From assembly GCA_021234155.1 (NCBI GenBank), contig JAJEKV010000423.1, positions 1 to 64,000 of the forward strand: 64,000 nt of DNA, given 5' to 3'. Positions 22,273-34,086 of this stretch are shown piece after piece. This stretch comes from Isoetes taiwanensis (Eukaryota > Streptophyta > Lycopodiopsida > Isoetales > Isoetaceae). The notes under the pieces were generated by a model. That model saw nothing but the letters and a program-made list of their open reading frames with translations. It had not been told where the DNA came from and did no database searches. Each line of letters begins with the position of its first letter. Position 1 is the first letter of the stretch. The translations under genes and the position numbers were made by a program.

Positions 22273-23504
22273 ATGCAGAGACAGGGTTTACACAGGGAAC
22301 TGGCAAAAGTCAGAGAATTGAGTCGGGCGGGAATACAAGCAGGGGTAAAAAATGGGAAACTCTATCTCAAAAGGGGACGAGAGAACACATCACATGATCA
22401 AACAACGCAAGGAGACGTGATGGACCCACAGGACCTGAAGAAAGATGGGAATCTCGAATTGGAAGCAACGAGGGGACAGGGACAGCAGATACGGATAGGG
22501 GAAAGAGTACCATCGGGATCAGTGGACCGGGAAGCAGCCCCCAAGATCCTAACGCAGACACAGCTACGGTGGGGAAGCGGAAAAGAGGCCGGAAAAGACC
22601 TAGACCAAAGCATAACCCCGACAAGGGAAACAGGGGGGGACCAGGGAGCAAGGACAAGGAGACAGATAAAGAAAGGACACGAACTAGATCACCAGGGGGG
22701 CAGGGGAACACAGAAAGGAAGGAAGAAATAGCGATCTGGTACTGGAACTGCACGAGATACCCTTGGGATGACGGAGAACGCTTACACGCAGCAAGGGACC
22801 AGGATATCATATGTCTAGTGGAGACATGGGAGCACAGAGCTAAGAGGCTACCAGACGAACCAGGATACACACTGTTCACATGTTGGAGGGAAAAGAACTA
22901 CAAAGCAGGAAGAGGAAGTGCAGGGCTAGCCTGCTACATTAGGAATAGAAGTGTCAGAAAAGCATGTATTCTAGAAACAGACATTAATAAAAGATATATG
23001 CTTATGAATATTGTAATGCTTGACTATAGGAAATTATATTTACTAATAGTGTATTATCCACCTCAATGTGACAAGCTGGAATTACTAGGCATGGGGGAAG
23101 TGGTCATGAAACACATGGATAAGGGACCGTTGATCATAGTAGGAGATATCAATGCAAGGACGGGGCAAGAACAGGCACAGAAAGCAGGGATAGACAATGA
23201 GGATGGACAGTGGAAACAGACCGGAAGGGAGGACGAATGGCAAAGGAACACAGTAGACGAAGTGGAGGTGACAGCGAGAGGAGAAACCCTGATAGAGGTA
23301 TGTACAGCTACAAATATGGTTATATGCAATGGTCTAAGAAGATGGCAAGCCTCAGGCCAGTTCACAAGTACAAACATACCTGGAACAAAGATAGTGGACT
23401 ATGTGATAGCAAATGAGGAAGCAATAAGGGAAATTGGGAACGTGGAGCTAGGAGAATGGCCGTTAGGAGGAAGGGATAGCCATTGCACCCATCACTCAAA
23501 ATAA
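22273..23504 (+). pseudogene. LINE N-terminal region and EEP-type endonuclease
   Basis: Two overlapping frames cover a Lys/Arg/Gly-rich leader (22273-22731, and the start of 22569-23504) and then an apurinic-like endonuclease. Recognisable blocks are IAIWYWNCTRYPWDD (first strand), IICLVETWEH (metal-binding Glu), GLACYIRN, LLIVYYPP and IIVGDINARTG (catalytic Asp and Asn). The domain nicks the target DNA to prime reverse transcription. The C-terminal SDH motif is disturbed (GGRDSHCTHHSK) and a TAA follows at 23502. Confidence 0.65.
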
Positions 23505-23901
23505 GTGCGACAAGTGGAAGAACAAGAAGAAAGGCAAAGAAGAGGTAAAACAGAACAAACCGGTAGTCAAACCGAGGAAAAAAAAGTGGGAGCATTCATA
23601 AACACGGTGAAAAAAAAAAATGAGAGACAAAGAGTGGGGGAGAGGAACCAAGGACAGAGGGAACGACATGAATGACCTCTTGAAGAAGCAAAGATTCGGG
23701 AGGAAAGAAAGAGGGAAAAGGGCTATAGCATTTGAAGGTCAAGATGGTTCGGACGAGGCATGCGTGGAATGTAGAAAGAAAGTCAAACAGTAAGAGGAAC
23801 CGAGGCATACCAAGAAGAATCCGGAACAAATATGTGAAAGTACCGAAAAGGAAGAAAGCTTAGGGACGAAAAAAAGCCACCAATGGGGACTAGCCGAGGA
23901 C

Positions 23902-25098
23902 TTGAAAAAACGGCCTAAGAAATTCTGGAACAATATGAAAAAAGGTTCAAAGACGAAAGCAGGTGCATCAACAGGAGAGGAGGGGGGAGAAACGGAAACA
24001 GAAATAGACTGGACAAGATACCTGGAACGTCTATACAAGACAGGGGCTGCACCAATCATGGCTCCAGAAGGTAGGCACAAACCTTCTTTCTCCAAGGAAG
24101 AGGTTACATGGGCACTAAACAGGATGGCAAATAACAAGGCACCGGATTTATATGGGCTAACAGCGGAGATGTTGAAAAGTGTACAAACACAGATAGTAGG
24201 GATCATAACAGAAATATTCAATGAGGTAATACACTCAGGCCTTCCAGAAAGATGGCAGTTCAATAAGGTAATTCCGCTCCATAAAGGGGGAAACAGAGAA
24301 GAACCGAGTAATTATAGGACCATCATGGTCAGTTCAGTATTCGCGAAATGGTTCGGGAAAACACTAGATCAGAAACTGAAGAGTTGGGCAGAAACAGGGA
24401 AACTCGGAGCACAAGGACAGGCTGGTTTTCGACCATCTAGTGACCCTAAGGATAATGATAGAACAGGAAAGGAGAGCAAAAAGAAGATCATATGCTGCTT
24501 CGTGGACTTTAAAAAAGCCTTCGACACAGTACCCAGAGATAAGCTCCTACTTAGACTAATAGGACTAAGAGCACCAGATGGGTCAGTAGGATCAATTGCG
24601 AGGCTATATCAAAAGGTATATGCCAAAATAGAGGGGGAAGGAGAAGCAATAGATTGTGACACAAGAGTAAAGCAAGGATGCCCACTATCACCCACACTTT
24701 TTGGGATATACATAGATGCTCTACAGGAATTTTTCGAGGAGAGAGAGGGAGACAGGGAGGCACCAATGATAGGGAGAACAAAAGTCCCAATAATGCTATA
24801 TGCGGACGACTTAGGTATGATGGCGACCAAAGCCAAAGGAATGCACAGAATGCTAGGGATACTAGAAGAGTTTTGTTTGGAGACAGGATTGACAGTCAAC
24901 CTGGACAAAACAAAAATAGTGACCTTCGGTACAAAGACGAAGCACAAGCCCTTCAAATACAAGGGACAAGAACTAGAGGAAACCACAGGATACAGGTACT
25001 TGGGATATGACACACATGGCGGGGGGAAGTGGTCAAAAGGGGCAGACAACAGATTCCAGGCAGCGATAGGCAATTATTACATCATGATGAATGCATAA
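23902..25098 (+). pseudogene. LINE reverse transcriptase (broken)
   Basis: A 398-codon frame carries RT blocks in order: NKAPDLYGLTAEML, VIPLHKGGN, FVDFKKAFDTVP (first catalytic Asp), RVKQGCPLSPTLFGIYIDAL and LYADDLGMMA (the YADD catalytic pair), then TGYRYLGYDTHGGGKWS. The catalytic residues are present. The region between endonuclease and RT (23505-23901) and the C-terminal part beyond 25098 are out of frame. The 3' remnant at 25100-25440 still shows LINE style after frame correction. The copy is dead, but RT decay is light. Confidence 0.75.
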
Positions 25099-26227
25099 TA
25101 ACAAATAGGATCACCAATTGGGAAATCAAAACATACCTATTTAGCACATTAGTAGCATCTCGATACGACTATACGGATGTGAAACATGGGGACCAGGCCT
25201 ATCGGAGAAGAAATGGGAAAAACAGGAAGGAATACTGAGGCAATGGCACGGACGAGGGAATTCCGGTGAAAGCAGGTACATCATTAGCAACAATCATATA
25301 TGAAACAGGGGAAAAGCCAATGGAGGTGAGAGCATGGGAAAGAACAATCAGGTATCTAATGAAGGACAACAGTTATGGGAAAGAGGATAAACTATCGTCG
25401 TTAGCAATAGAGGAATCAAAACAAAACAACACATAGTAAAAAGGCAAGGGATGGTTTAACGATGTGGCGTAGGTGGACGGCAAACATGGGGGATGCAACT
25501 AAACCATATTATACAAGTGAGATGGATGGGGACGAAGAATGGATGTATGCGGGGCAATGAGAAGTCAAGCTAGCACAGCCTACAGGCCCAAAGCGGAATG
25601 GCTATTGGAAACCTTCAATCGGGAGGGCCGGATAGGACATATTACATACGACAAAGCAACTTCTTTGAGTAGAAAAATGAGGAACGCTAGCTAGGTTCAG
25701 AATGGGGAGCCACGATCTCCGAATTGAGAAAGATAGGTGGAGAAAAATAGACAGAGCAGAGCGAATATGTCGGCTATGTCACACAGGTAAAATAGAAGAC
25801 GAGGATGGTCAAGGATTGCCCGGTCTACACAGACATAAGGTCCAAATTTAACAAGGTCAAGTGGAATCTCCCACTCCCAGCTCTGATGGACAAAGAAGAG
25901 ACACTCACAGATGTAGCAAAAGCTATAAAAGAGATGATAATAAGACACCGGGGGGTGCACAAAGAGAAAGGGCTAATAATCTGAGAAGCACTATCGAGGC
26001 GAATCAGAGAGGCCCACAGAGTACAGTTCAAAACTGTTGATAACGATGCATCGTGTATGGCCAAGAAGCCAGCTATAAACACGATGCGGGTATTAAAAAG
26101 AACAAGAGAAGCCCGCTAGAAGGCTACATAGTCCTATGCGTCTGTTTGTTGGCAGCACCCATTTTTGGGAGCTCGCAGGATGCTACACAAGTCCGGGGGC
26201 CTCACGGCCTGACGGACGTTAATGTAT

Positions 26228-26261
26228 ATTCTATTCTATTCTATTCTATTCTATTCTATTA
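26228..26261. repeat. (TTCTA)n microsatellite tail
   Basis: Six to seven copies of a 5-bp unit end the second-type LINE. Confidence 0.85.
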
Positions 26262-26270
26262 GAAAAAGTT

Positions 26271-29200
26271 AAGTTATTTTTTTTTAACTTAATGGCAAAC
26301 AAAAAAAAGGGGATCTCACATGCCTAGGTTAATTTAGTGCTAACCTAAGGCCAATGACAATTCCTTCACATATGTTCGGTCACGTTAGTGCTAACTTAAT
26401 GCTAACGACAAATGCTTCACATATGCCTTGTTAGATTAGTTTTTTATATATGCCTTCGTTAAGTTAATTTTTTAACTCTAAGACTCTATTAACTACAAGA
26501 AATTTATTGTATCCCATGAACCTTCGGTTCTAAATTTATGAGGTTTGACTGGCCATTAATGCCCAGCATTTCACAGCGGAATGCATGCGTAATAATGGAT
26601 TTTGTCAATTTAACACACTGCAAAAGAGGTCATGTTTAACATTTGACTGACTCCATTTTTCTCTAAATGCATTTTGTTTTCATTGTTGCTAGCATCAATA
26701 GCTGCATGTCTATTACATGATACAATAAATAAACTGAAACACGATAGCCGTGCAATTCCTAAACCATTGATAATAAGAGGCGGCCATGATACTTCTGAAT
26801 ATTTCAATCAGTTTCTAATAGAAGAACAAGATGTAGTAGGGGCTCCAATTGGAATAGACTACAAATGCATATGAGTTATTTAGCATCTTGTCTTTAAAGG
26901 CCACATACATAGATACGAGCGGGTTCAGCATGAGTATGTACATCACTGCATATAGGTAGACAGTTTTGAACTTATTTGATTTCTTCATTGCATGCATAAT
27001 TTCTCTATATCAAAGTTCAGAAAAGCAGAGAGCTTTAAAAACTCGCTTTCTACCAAACATGGAAAGCATATTGGTGCTCCCTGTCAAATATTGAATCATG
27101 CTTCTTGGTGCAGTATGCTCCACATTAAGATCAGGACTAGCTATGCCAACCAGAATAGTTTAGCTCCCAACAATTTCTTAAATTACTTGGATTATAACGT
27201 GGAGAGGCACAGAATTGACATAGCCTGATGTCACAGCCTAACATGAGATTTGTTGAGGGTACACAAAAAAAAAAAAAAATGATAATGCAAGCAAAACATA
27301 GATTCCAATTGGGCGGAAAACCACATGATACAAAAATTACACCCTGTTCCTATCTGCAGGGATGGGGGAAAAAGTAGACCCTGCTATCAGATCTGTTGCA
27401 AACAAGAACAGGCTCCGGCCAGAGGCAAGGCATTTTTACGCATAATTATCTCACGATTTTTTTTTTCCTGGAAGAAGAGGCTCTGCCTCCAAGCTTTTCT
27501 CAAACTCCATTCAGAGTGATCTGCAACCAAATAAGCAGGCTATTAGATGGTTTACTTAACAATCAGATGGCTTAAAATGATGTGCAACAAAAAGAATGTG
27601 AAATTTTTCTTTTACGCATATAGATCGAATCATAAACAACAGATTGTTCGTTTTGACCTTTGTATCAAGCTTCTGTTCCTTATTGGAGGCCATCTTTAAA
27701 AATATAATGTTATGCAATCAGAAAGCACAAGGCCATCTTATTGAACATGTATGAAAAACTAGATGTTACAAAGGAAGAGCAATCCCAAGAATGCTTTCTA
27801 CATGGCATTATCTGAAGCAGAACTGTTAAACCCATTGTTTACCCACGTTGTCTACTTTTAACATAAGAAACAAGGAACTAAAATTGCATAAAATGTGCTT
27901 ACTGTTTAAGAAGAAAGTGAAACAAATGACAACATGCTTGTAATTGTCGTATTTTCCAATCTTATCCATGTTCTGATCTGAAAAGAATCCTCCTTAATTT
28001 CGAGAATTCTTGCTCCCCATGTCCAACTTCCATATCCACCATAGTCGGGGAAAATATAGCCACATGATATAATAAGGACAACACCAACCCAAACCATGAT
28101 TATGACCAACTATTACTACTTGCACAATGCCAACATGTATAAAATGTGCCAATATATTATCTTAGACACCTTGTAAATGATCACCATTAGAAAAGATTAT
28201 CAGTTGTTATAGAAGAAATGAAGGGGTGAAAAAATGCTAGACCCTATCAAATAAACGAAATTCCAGCACTTTTTAGCACCTTTTTTTTTCTTTTTTCATG
28301 ACGGGCGGAAGGCCTTCCTTTCTTTTTTTGAAGGGGCAGAAGGGCTTGAAGGCTCGAGAGCGGGAGAAATTCTTCTCTTCCGATTTTGAAGACCACAGAT
28401 TTCTTGAGACAACTCTTGAGGTGCTACGTACTCTTGTAATCGGTTTACTCTTGCTACGCCTTCATGATCTGCATATTTTTTCTGATATATAATTAGTATG
28501 AATTCGAGTTCAAGCATCCATTATCTGATCATTCTATCCTAGCCTATTGAATTAAAGTTGTAGAGGCAAGGAAGATTTCGTTTTTGTTACGGTAAGGTAG
28601 AACTTTGAAATACATAAATGCTGCAGAGTTGAATGCCTGAGATTTCCATAGGCAGCATGTCTTATCCGTACAATGTGTTCTTATTTGAAACCCCAGCATT
28701 TCTAGAACCAAGCAATGTAAATGTTGCTATGGCCTCAATATCTTGCATGTTTAGAAACCTATGTTTGGATTAACTTTCGTTGTCTGTTGTGCAACATATT
28801 GATTAAGCAGGTTAATGGATTTCTTGAAACAAGGATTGTTTTATTTCTTCCAATAGCCAGGTGACAATTATTGTGAAATGAATTACAATTAATAACTGTC
28901 CTTTCTAATGGTGATTCAGCTTGTTATGCTACAGATCGTTTAATTTGGTTAACAGACTATTCAAAGCAAAGATCGCTTTATTTCTTCAAGAGCCAGGTGA
29001 CTGCATGCTTGATGCTATGTATGTAATCTCATTTGGCCACATTTTTTATGCCATCTAGATTTATGTTGTTCATTTGAAAAATTCAGGTTGCGTCATATGT
29101 AATACTAAAGCATAACTTGTGAAGGATATGACGCGAGAAAAGGTAACTTATACTTCAGAAAAGAATTGATGATAAGATATTTTATATGTTGTTAGTGCTT

Positions 29201-29351
29201 TATGATTTTGTTATGATTTTGTCAATCTATTAATTTGCTCATAGTTGAAGGCAGGTTAATAGCTGATTCATGTCTCGGGTCTGTTGCATATTTTTTATAA
29301 GAATCTTTTCCTTCAATGTACATACTTATTAGCTTGAATATTTTATGTCAG
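26271..29351. other. AT-rich spacer
   Basis: No convincing gene was seen. At 26320-26465 a degenerate tandem repeat of about 55 bp shares GTTAGTGCTAACYTAA and CTTCACATATG. A 15-nt A-run lies at about 27265. Introns or 5' exons of the plus-strand gene that begins at 29352 may lie in the 28.5-29.3 kb part, but none could be defined. Confidence 0.35.
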
Positions 29352-30544
29352 CTCCCTATTGCCCGTAACAAGGAGGAATTCCACATCCTTAGAGGTTTAT
29401 CCAATAATGGCCGCCAAGCTAGGACAATCAAGAAGAGGGATGTCAGTCCACAAGAGTTTGAAATGGTATGGAAGTCCCATCTTCGTGGTGGTAAATTGCA
29501 TGTTTCGCAAATCCAGCCACAATTTGAAGAGGAGCTACATGATCTCATCTTTCGAGTGTACCAGAAAGGCCTTAAAAATTCAGAAGTGAGAACATTGTTT
29601 GCCCGAGCGTTTGCATGGTCTCATACTGTCCATGCCCAGTCTGCACCAAATGCTTACAAGGTAGATTGGGAAGAATTTGCAGCAGAGCCCCTCAAGTGCT
29701 CCAATGATATCAATAAGCGGAGATGAGGTCCAACAGTGGACTCTTTTGAGGGCAACATTACCACGATTAATTGTGAAATGAAGCGTCTTCTTACTGAAAA
29801 AATTGAGATTGAGCAGACATTACGTGAGAAGGAGCAAGAACTGCTCCGAATTGAAGGCAGTTTGGAACGATCCGACAAACTGTTAGAGTCCTTAGCTGCT
29901 ATGGCAGAAGAAAAGAAGAAAGATTACTTGGATTTAGAAGCCACCTTTGCTGATGATGATGATTTTGCTATTGCAATCAATACATTCAAAATGGAGGAGA
30001 GGTGCATCTATGATGCCATGCGAAAGGTACGTGAACATCGTGGTGGTGATAAAAATATGGCAATAAAGACTGAGATTGTCTTTCTCAAAGATAAATTGCA
30101 CGAAATCAGTGATTTTTTATCTTATTGGAGTTGTAAGAGCGAGCATATTACTGGTTTGCAGCAGCTACATAGGGCAGGACAAAGGCTGACACCAACCATG
30201 AGCAATTATAACATGCCTATAGGCATGCAAAAAAGTTGTGAAGCTTGTGGACTGGTCTTCAGACAAGATTATCAATTTTTTGTTAGTTTATCATGCAATC
30301 ACACTTACCATGTTTGTTGCTTTCATACTGTAGTGCATAGCCGTCAATGCATGGTTGATGCATGCAAGATGCTTATTCCTAGTGGCTTTGTTACAAGAAC
30401 TAGGCTTGTATTGCCATGAAAGTGGTGGAGGGAGTGATGATGACAGTTGCATGGAAGAGGAGGAAGAAAGCCAGGTAAAACATGTTGAAGAGAGTGCAAA
30501 CAGTGCAACTTTAGAGAGGAATATAATTCCTAAAGGGAGAGGAC
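29352..30544 (+). pseudogene. Coiled-coil / RING-like zinc-binding protein, interrupted by an L1 LINE
   Basis: An exon opens after TTTTATGTCAG at 29352 with LPIARNKEEFHILRG. It runs through QPQFEEELHDLIFRVYQKGL, a Glu/Lys-rich coiled coil (about 29770-29940), and a Cys/His cluster CEACGLVF...LSCNHTYHVCCFH...C...C (30238-30370). This resembles a RING-like zinc finger and hints at a ubiquitin- or SUMO-ligase type role. A Ser/Asp/Glu-rich tail follows in another frame. Lesions are an in-frame TGA at 29724, a frame change near 30400, and the LINE inserted at 30544. The frame resumes beyond the LINE at 39329. The family is not firmly recognised. Confidence 0.5.
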
Positions 30545-30714
30545 GATAACTCTCAAGATACTCTCTGACTTTTAAATCAGGACAAACTAGCATACCAGGG
30601 AGGATAAAATGCATGAATGTTGGCTCGAGCGAAGGCGCAAATGTTGGCGCTTCCACCTGCCGCTCTCCACCTAAAGGCTCTCTTTTGAGAAACCTATTGT
30701 AAACTCTGCTCAAG

Positions 30715-30846
30715 CCCCTTCTTCCGGAATAAGGGGACAGTTGATCGTTGCTGTCTGATCCCCCCTGTAGAAGGGGACACTGCATCCGGTCCTTTTCAAT
30801 GTCTTAGATTGTGGATTTTTGCGGTCGGTCCCCTTGTAGAAGGGGA
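30715..30846 (+). repeat. Repeated AAGGGG/CCCCTT small hairpins in LINE 5' region
   Basis: Three short inverted repeats of the same kind lie within 130 bp: CCCCTT-N10-AAGGGG near 30716, CCCCTGTAGAAGGGG near 30763, and CCCCTTGTAGAAGGGG near 30830. They fall in the 5' untranslated region of LINE copy 2 and may be remnants of a 5' regulatory repeat. Confidence 0.5.
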
Positions 30847-31088
30847 CACCACACTGGATTTGGTTTGCAGGGGAGGGTTGAATGGCAAGAATAGACCCTC
30901 CTTGACCAAGACTTTTTCATGATTACTTAGATATGGAAGGATTGCAGCTCCTGCAGTAGTGGCAGCAGTTGCCATTATAAAGGCCCCCAATCAGTGGCCT
31001 TTTTGGTATCCAGTTTCATGCAATCATCTGCTCTCCCATCCAATCACTGCTCTGGCCTTCTTATTACAGAAAGCAGCTCCGTTCTGCC

Positions 31089-31961
31089 GTGATTGCTCTC
31101 TCTCTGCATGCAGTTCATTTGCTCTTCTTTTGTATAAAGCCTCAACGTCTGTGTTTAATGGGGTTACCACTGCCTTTAGCTCTTGTCTGTTCTGAAGCCA
31201 GCACCTCCAATCCGTCGTCCAACTCTGCCACTCCTTCTCCAAGCTCTCCTGTGTCAGATCTAACCAAATACTTTGTGATTTTTTATAGTTTGGATCAAAT
31301 CTGCTGTGGCTGGCTTGAGGGATCTCCTGTGGATCTCTGGGCATTCCTAGTGGACGAATCTGTATTCCCAGATATTTTCTTCATAGGAGAGCAATCTGGT
31401 CCTACCAGCAACACCTTAGCATCTTCTGTTGAGTTAAAAATCGCCTATCTTGGATCAGATCGCCCCCCAAAGGCAAAGTTCTATATATACTCAGACCAAC
31501 TCACTGATTTCGTCACTCTTGAGCTATACAGAGTCTGATGTGGTCTCCTCATGGAGTATTTACTGCTCTCATCTGATTCCAGCGCTCAAATCTCAGAAGC
31601 TGCTTATTCACATTCTTCCCAGCCTGTCTCATCTTCTTCAGTGTCTCACCAGGGCTCGTCATTCCCGCAAGGCCCTCTACTTATTGTCAGATCTGCCTTC
31701 TTAGTTAACACAGAATTTATCTGGTGGGGGTTTGTCCAAGGCCCCGTTGATCAGCTTTGGGCTTCAATCATCGACAACAGATTTCTCTTTCCTGACCAGT
31801 TTAACTGCACAGGCGGGCTTGCTGTAAGAGGGGACCCATTTCAGATCAGAAGGCAAGTGAGACAGCTCGTTTTCGGGGATCAAAGTGTTGAGCCAACTCA
31901 ATCTGTCCTTGTTACCTGTACTTGGCAAGCCAGCCTCTACTGGCTTGAGTTCTATGGATAA
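31089..31961 (+). pseudogene. Open frame in the LINE 5' region with a duplicated domain
   Basis: One frame is open from 31089 to 31961 except for a single TGA at 31536. It contains two related blocks: CGWLEGSPVDLWAFLVDESV followed by FPD, and WGFVQGPVDQLWASIIDNRF followed by FPD. The paired blocks suggest a duplicated protein segment and not chance. It lies upstream of, and slightly overlaps, ORF1. Plant L1 elements usually have only two ORFs, so this would be an extra one. The family is unknown. Confidence 0.35.
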
Positions 31962-33432
31962 AGCTCTATCCCTATCGGGGGATATGGAGGCTAATGTTTC
32001 CCTTTCACTCCATATCCATGAGGTGGGAATAGGATTCGCCACCTTGATAACCTTGGTCTTATTGCCAAGGTTATCAGAGGTAATCCGTCTCTTCAAGAAA
32101 TTAAGAAATCTCTGGAGCGGGCATCCCGAGGCCGAGTTCTGGCCAGATTACAGCCTCTTGGTAATCTTTACTTTCTCGTCACCTTTCCGAGTGAAAGGGA
32201 AGCAGATCTCATTTTCAAGAAAGGAGTCATCACATGCCTTCATGGGCAGATCTTATTCCAGCGATGGAGACCAAATTTTAATGCCAAGAGCCCAGATGCC
32301 CTTTTCTTCCCAATCTGGCTGTCACTTTCGAACCTCAGCTCTGAGTTTTGGACTGAGAAGGCTTTCAAAATCATTGCATCTGCTTTGGGCAAGTTTGTTT
32401 GCATGGGTGGCTCTCCCAATGAACCCCCTAAAATCTGTATTTCAGTCAACATCTGTAACCCGCTTCTTCAAGCCTTATATTTCAAACTTATTGAATTTAA
32501 ACTGCAAGTCTCGGGCTTGCCTCTGCCTTGCTCGATGTGTGGCACCCTGGTGCATGCTGGGGATGTATGCTTGCCTGCTATGACCGAGTCTGCTAGTGCA
32601 GAGGAAGAGAAGGGCAAGACTGTGGATGAAGAAGGTTTTGTTCTGGTGAGAGCCCGTAACAAATCAAGAAGCAGTGGTCTGAGCATCAAAGGCTGCCAAG
32701 CTGATGATCCGGTTGAAGATCCCAATGCCATGTCTGCTGTAAAAGTGGTGCATCAGCCCTTCTTATGCTCTGACCTTCCTTCTGCTGATAGGGCCCCATA
32801 TGATAAGAGAGCAGCCCTCTTACCTGGTCCCATCTCCCCCTGTCGGCCTGGTTCTTCTTCCCCTTGCAGAGACCATCCTGTAGAAGGATCTCGGGATATG
32901 GATGATGCCCCAGCAGCCCAACCCCCTGTGTCTCAGCCCTGCTCATCTGCTGCAGTCACAACTCACTCTCCCAGTGCTTGCTCATTGGATTTAGACTCCT
33001 CTCACTCTCCCACTGCTGGCCCTATGTCTGTGGGTGAGGTTCCTCTCTCACCTAAACTTCTGTTTCTGCAAGGGGTCTAGATTTTGCAAGCCCGATATGA
33101 GGCTGCATCTGCCAGTTTCTCTGAAGCTAATAGAGCCTTTAAGCACCCTGGATGTGATGGGGAGATCCCGCCTACCTTTGATGTTGCTGCTGCCAACCTA
33201 GATCTGGCTGATGATCGGATTGATAAGCCTTCAGCTGAAGCCAGTTTGGCTGATGAATATCTGAAGGCTGCCACTGAGGATCGGATTGAAAAGCCTCCTG
33301 ATGAGGCCCTGCTAAAAAAGATAAAAAAAAAAAGGCAATGGGAAGAAAACATTCAACCGTGAATTTGAATCTGCTATTGCAAAGGTGTTTTTGGATCACT
33401 CCATAGATGATACCGTCAAGAAAAAGGGATGA
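31954..33432 (+). pseudogene. LINE ORF1 (DUF4283-type), copy 2
   Basis: From MDKALSLSGDMEANVSLSL at 31954, a frame change near 32030 leads into LGLIAKVIRGNPSLQEIKKS, LYFLVTFPSEREADLIFKKG and LFFPIWLSLSNLSSEFWTEK, the DUF4283-type RNA-binding fold of plant L1 ORF1. A Cys-rich segment (CSMCGTLVHAGDVC, about 32531-32572) may bind zinc. A long low-complexity Ser/Pro-rich tail follows. There is a TAG at 33078 and a frame change at an A10 run near 33330; the tail ends at 33432. ORF1 proteins coat LINE RNA. Confidence 0.65.
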
Positions 33433-34086
33433 TTTGGGCTGCTTGGGAAGCAGCATTCAAGTTCGGCTGGTCACTTTGATATCTGAACATCACAGGTTAG
33501 TCTTTTTCTTACTTGGGACTAGTAGCTGCTACATCTTTTCTTGTTTACCATACTATATCAGAAAAGACAAATACATCAGAAAAGGAAAGTACTTTTGTTT
33601 GTACCAGGATGTGGGAAGTAGATTGAAGCACATATCTATGTATAAAGATCAAGCCCATTTTCCAGCCGGTGCCGGCTATTTTGTATCAGGATAATGTTTT
33701 TTTATCGGCAATTTAATGAAACTTTCTATGATCAATAGTTTAAATCTGGTTACTAAAGTTCTGGAATTGAATTTGTGGAAAGAAGGTAATGCTCCTACCT
33801 ACTATCAATCCCAAGAACCTGAGGCAAATAACAGGGGTATGGGATCTGTTTGGCAACTCATAAATACTTGGTTCTATAGTTGCGGTCTGGGTTTGATTAA
33901 ATATTCCTATATTCTCACTTATCAAAACAGGGGATCTATTTCAATGTTGCATAAAACATGGACAATCTTAGAGGGTCAGTTATGGAAGTTATGGGAGGGG
34001 GCCACTTTATTCCATAAGGTCACAACTAATAACAGAAATAACAGTTATGTTGGCAAGATTCAGAACTTGGAAAGAAGTGGGTTGGG

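Larger units (their letters stand above)
22162..26270 (+). mobile_element. Second-type LINE (non-L1) with (TTCTA)n tail
   Basis: A non-LTR element with an endonuclease, a reverse transcriptase and, at 26228-26261, a (TTCTA)n microsatellite in place of a poly-A tail. Simple-repeat tails are typical of some LINE clades but not of L1. Imperfect, T-rich direct repeats (AAGTTAGATTTTTTAACT at 22144-22161; AAGTTA(T)nAACTT at 26271-26290) may be the target duplication, which sets the boundaries given. It starts just beside the MULE. Frames are broken, so it is inactive. Confidence 0.7.

Noticed and set aside
22367-22879. Minus-strand 170-codon frame
   Set aside because: It is antisense to the LINE leader and endonuclease; its Ser/Pro/Leu-rich content reflects the G/A-rich plus strand.
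29724-29726. In-frame TGA in the RING-like gene as a selenocysteine codon
   Set aside because: Land plants lack selenoprotein machinery, no Cys-type active site surrounds it, and the gene has other lesions, so an ordinary nonsense mutation is simpler.
32042-32071. Perfect 11-bp inverted repeat GATAACCTTGG...CCAAGGTTATC
   Set aside because: It is an isolated small hairpin within LINE ORF1 coding sequence and probably coincidental.
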